Shown piece after piece: positions 61,735 to 64,000 of a DNA stretch of 64,000 nucleotides; position 1 is the stretch's first letter, and each line of letters begins with the position of its first letter. The DNA comes from Parabacteroides goldsteinii (GTDB lineage: Bacteria; Bacteroidota; Bacteroidia; Bacteroidales; Tannerellaceae): assembly GCF_015550595.1 (NCBI RefSeq), contig NZ_JADNBB010000010.1:62001-126000 (forward strand), written 5' to 3'. The position numbers and the translations under genes were made by a program. A model generated the notes under the pieces. It was given only the letters and a program-made list of their open reading frames with translations. It did not search any database and was not told where the DNA came from.

Positions 61735-63207
61735 ATGAATAATGTACTAATTCTGTTAGACAGCCTGAATGATTGGAAACCTTATTATAAAACCAGTAGC
61801 ATACTGGCTGTTTCCGATTATTTGAAGAACAAATCTCTCCAGAAAGAAAAGGGGAGTAAGTTTGTAATTAACCTTAGCAATGACTACAGTTATAACTCGG
61901 AAGGGTATTACTGCTCATTACTAGCTCAAACCAGGGGACACAAAGTGATCCCCGGAGTAGATATCATCAACAAACTGGAAGCCGGAGCAGGTGTCCGGAT
62001 GGATCGGAATTTACAGAAACTCTGTTATCAATGGATACAGAAGAACAACATTACCGACGAGATCTGGAACCTGAACATCTATTTCGGCACTTGTAAGGAA
62101 AAAGGACTGGAAAAAATAGCCCGGTTCATTTTCGAGAACTATCCGGCTCCCCTGTTAAAAATCAGTCTGAATACCCGTCCGAAGAACCAGATCGAGAGCA
62201 TTCAGTTCCTATCACTGGAACAATTGGATGATGAAGAGCAGAACTTCTTTGCTGAAGCGCTCGACCGTTTTAATAAGAAAGTATGGCGTGCCCCGCAAAC
62301 CGTGAAATCAGCCCGCTACAGCCTGGCCGTATTATACGACCCGGAAGAGAAATTCCCTCCCAGCAACAAGCAGGCGTTGAATAAGCTGCTGGAAGTGGCA
62401 AAAAAAATGGATATACATGCCGAACTAATCACCGAAGAAGATGCTACCCGCCTGATGGAATTCGATGCATTGTTTATCCGTACAACGACTTCGTTGAACC
62501 ACTACACTTTCCGTCTGTCGCAACTGGCGAAGCAAAACGGGATGGTAGTGATCGACGATCCATTATCTATCATCCGGTGTACCAACAAGGTCTACCTGAA
62601 CGAATTATTTGAGAAAGAAAAGATACCGGCTCCGCTGTCTATGTTGATCTTTAAATCGAATGAAAATACATTCGAACAGATCAGCGAACAACTAGGTTCG
62701 CCTTTCATCCTGAAAATCCCGGACGGCTCGTTCTCTTTCGGGATGAAGAAAGTAACCAATGAGATAGAGCTGAAAGCGGCACTCGATCTGCTTTTCGATA
62801 AATCGTCGATCCTTCTGGCACAGGAATTTACGCCGACCGAATTCGACTGGCGAATCGGTATCCTGAACGGAGAACCGTTGTTTGCCTGTAAATATTATAT
62901 GGCAAAAGGGCATTGGCAGATCTATTGCCATTATGATTCGGGAAGAAGTCGGTGCGGACTGGTCGATACGCTTCCGATTTATCAAGTTCCACGTAAAGTA
63001 CTTGACACAGCAGTCAAGGCAGCTTCGCTGATAGGCAAAGGATTATATGGAGTCGATATGAAGATGGTCAACGACCGGGCTATGGTTATCGAGATCAACG
63101 ATAATCCGAGTATCGACCACGGGATTGAAGATGCTGTACTGGGAGATGATTTATATTATCGTATACTGAATCATTTCGGTCGTACACTGGATATGAAACA
63201 CTTCTAA
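61735..63207 (+). CDS. RimK-type ATP-grasp ligase with RLAN N-terminal domain
   Basis: 490 residues from MNNVLILLD; an ATG 14 codons upstream would put the -7 box inside the gene. Residues 1-170 form the RLAN domain that precedes ATP-grasp in this family. Residues 195-490 are the ATP-grasp ligase (ADVFIRTT-like FDALFIRTTTSLNHYT; DDPLSIIRCTNKVYL; PFILKIPDGSFSFGMKK; IEINDNPSIDHGIED). It joins an amine to a carboxylate, as in RimK/amino-acid ligases. Substrate unknown; peptide tagging is an option. The GNAT gene follows after 4 bp. Confidence 0.85.
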   Translation: MNNVLILLDSLNDWKPYYKTSSILAVSDYLKNKSLQKEKGSKFVINLSNDYSYNSEGYYCSLLAQTRGHKVIPGVDIINKLEAGAGVRMDRNLQKLCYQWIQKNNITDEIWNLNIYFGTCKEKGLEKIARFIFENYPAPLLKISLNTRPKNQIESIQFLSLEQLDDEEQNFFAEALDRFNKKVWRAPQTVKSARYSLAVLYDPEEKFPPSNKQALNKLLEVAKKMDIHAELITEEDATRLMEFDALFIRTTTSLNHYTFRLSQLAKQNGMVVIDDPLSIIRCTNKVYLNELFEKEKIPAPLSMLIFKSNENTFEQISEQLGSPFILKIPDGSFSFGMKKVTNEIELKAALDLLFDKSSILLAQEFTPTEFDWRIGILNGEPLFACKYYMAKGHWQIYCHYDSGRSRCGLVDTLPIYQVPRKVLDTAVKAASLIGKGLYGVDMKMVNDRAMVIEINDNPSIDHGIEDAVLGDDLYYRILNHFGRTLDMKHF

Positions 63208-63211
63208 GGAG

Positions 63212-63670
63212 ATGGAGAAAGAGTTGGAAATCAGGCAGGCAGTCCGTTCGGATCTCGATTCTATACTGGAAATAGAAACAATTTGTTTCGGTGCGGACAG
63301 TTTTTCAAGGAGACAGTTCTTATACCTTATTACCCAGGCAAAAGGGATCTTTTATGTTGTTACGGATAAGGGGAAAGTGATTGCATACAGTTCGTTGATA
63401 TCGAATGCCCGTACTCATAACCTACGTATTTATTCCATAGCCGTTCATCCGGATGCCAGAGGCAGGAAGTTAGGACAATTACTGATGGAAAAGGCGATCG
63501 GGTTTGCCCGGTCGCATCAACTCAAAAAGATCACACTGGAGGTTAATGTGACCAACGAAGCCGCTATCAGTCTTTATCTAACAAACGGATTCGAGCCCGT
63601 CCACATAATTTATAACTATTATGCGGACGGTTCGAATGCTTATTATATGCAGAAGATGGTTCAGACCTGA
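63212..63670 (+). CDS. GNAT-family N-acetyltransferase (RimI-like)
   Basis: 152 residues. Acetyl-CoA site IAVHPDARGRKLGQLLM (R/Q-x-x-G-x-G/A) and VNVTNEAAISLYLTNGF, the RimI-type C-terminus. Acceptor unknown. The 4-bp spacing to the RimK-like gene shows co-transcription; ATP-grasp plus GNAT pairs are known for small-molecule or peptide modification, so a two-step modification is the inference. Confidence 0.9.
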   Translation: MEKELEIRQAVRSDLDSILEIETICFGADSFSRRQFLYLITQAKGIFYVVTDKGKVIAYSSLISNARTHNLRIYSIAVHPDARGRKLGQLLMEKAIGFARSHQLKKITLEVNVTNEAAISLYLTNGFEPVHIIYNYYADGSNAYYMQKMVQT

Positions 63671-63693
63671 CCTTTCTTCCAATCTATAATTGA

Positions 63694-64000
63694 TTATTTA
63701 CAGATTTTGGCAGCATACCCTCCGCCCGGAGCCATCTTGATTTTCAGCTTACGATCAGCCGGGACGGGGATGATCTCTTTTTTGTAATCGCTGGCAGCAC
63801 GGTCGGCATTGATGCCATCTTTAAACAGTTCCAGCTTGTAATCGCCGTCACCCAGGAAAGAAAGATCCAGCTCCAGTTCACGTGGTTCCCAGTTGGTGAG
63901 GACACCCACATACCAGTTGTCGCCATGTTTGCGAGCCATTGCTATATATTCGGACACTTTTGCATCGAGCACCTGGGTTTCTTCCCATACGGTGGGGATA
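63694..64000 (-). CDS. GH97-family glycoside hydrolase, C-terminal part (runs off the window)
   Basis: The last 102 residues: VWEETQVLDAKVSEYI (continuing past the window edge), then ARKHGDNWYVGVLTNWEPRE and FKDGINADRAASDYKK, which is the C-terminal beta-sandwich signature of GH97 (SusB-like alpha-glucosidase or alpha-galactosidase). The catalytic barrel is outside the window, so retaining or inverting type cannot be told. Confidence 0.85.
   Translation of the reverse strand, partial: IPTVWEETQVLDAKVSEYIAMARKHGDNWYVGVLTNWEPRELELDLSFLGDGDYKLELFKDGINADRAASDYKKEIIPVPADRKLKIKMAPGGGYAAKICK

Noticed and set aside
1-64000. CRISPR array, rRNA operon or riboswitch
   Set aside because: No regularly spaced identical repeats of CRISPR length, no rRNA-like sequence, and no recognisable riboswitch core was seen on either strand.

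Overview
The window is a chromosomal segment of a Bacteroidales bacterium, most likely Parabacteroides-like. This rests on promoters of the TTTG / N19-21 / TAnnTTTG type, the near absence of Shine-Dalgarno leaders, FISUMP-domain surface lipoproteins, BfmA/MobB-type mobilization genes, RteC-like and HU cassettes, GH97, and a recombinase-linked invertible promoter. The exact species cannot be fixed from the sequence alone.

Layout. 1-4.2 kb holds housekeeping genes on the minus strand: the tilS 5' end, a C4 zinc-ribbon coiled-coil protein, a Nif3-like protein, aspS and tRNA-Pro. 4.4-5.1 kb is a lone serine recombinase. 5.1-7.2 kb is a one-chain ADP-forming acyl/acetyl-CoA synthetase. 7.3-17.3 kb is a complete uptake-type [NiFe]-hydrogenase locus: hypB-hypA-hypF leftward and hypC-hypD-hypE-hyaA-hyaB-hyaC-hyaD rightward. 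The small subunit carries the two extra cysteines typical of oxygen-tolerant enzymes. 17.5-28.5 kb holds glpK, a class A penicillin-binding protein, a YeiH-type transporter with its LysR regulator (broken by an in-frame amber codon), a 1096-residue AsmA-like protein, and rfbB-rfbC.

28.7-32.4 kb has two tRNA-Cys genes. A small island follows the second, bounded by copies of the tRNA 3' end. It carries a dead integrase fragment, an XRE regulator, a DUF3990 (ADP-ribosyltransferase-like) / DUF3791 gene set and a flavodoxin-fold oxidoreductase. 32.7-35.3 kb is a minus-strand set of an M15 peptidase, a small membrane protein and two HU-like proteins.

35.5-45.8 kb is a mobilizable element of about 10.3 kb. 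It has two tandem tyrosine integrases, an oriT-like hairpin stack, BfmA and MobB mobilization proteins, an excisionase-like HTH protein, an RteC-like protein, and cargo. The cargo is a TIR protein with a membrane coiled-coil partner, sitting between two diverged 280-bp direct repeats, and a TetR-DinB pair sharing a palindromic operator. The element has inserted into the last codons of a small chromosomal gene, whose displaced 3' end lies at the other end of the element.

46.2-48.0 kb is a probable phase switch: a segment of about 0.5 kb between inverted repeats, holding a consensus promoter that now points away from the small secreted-protein gene beside it, next to a tyrosine recombinase gene. 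48-50.3 kb holds repeats and an Rpn-family nuclease. 50.3-61.4 kb is a surface-protein locus: two paralogous lipoproteins of unknown function converge on a minus-strand set made of an AraC regulator, an outer-membrane barrel and three paralogous lipoproteins, each with a coiled coil, a collagen-like Gly-X-Y stretch and a C-terminal FISUMP domain. The window ends with a RimK-type ATP-grasp ligase, a GNAT acetyltransferase and the 3' end of a GH97 glycosidase.
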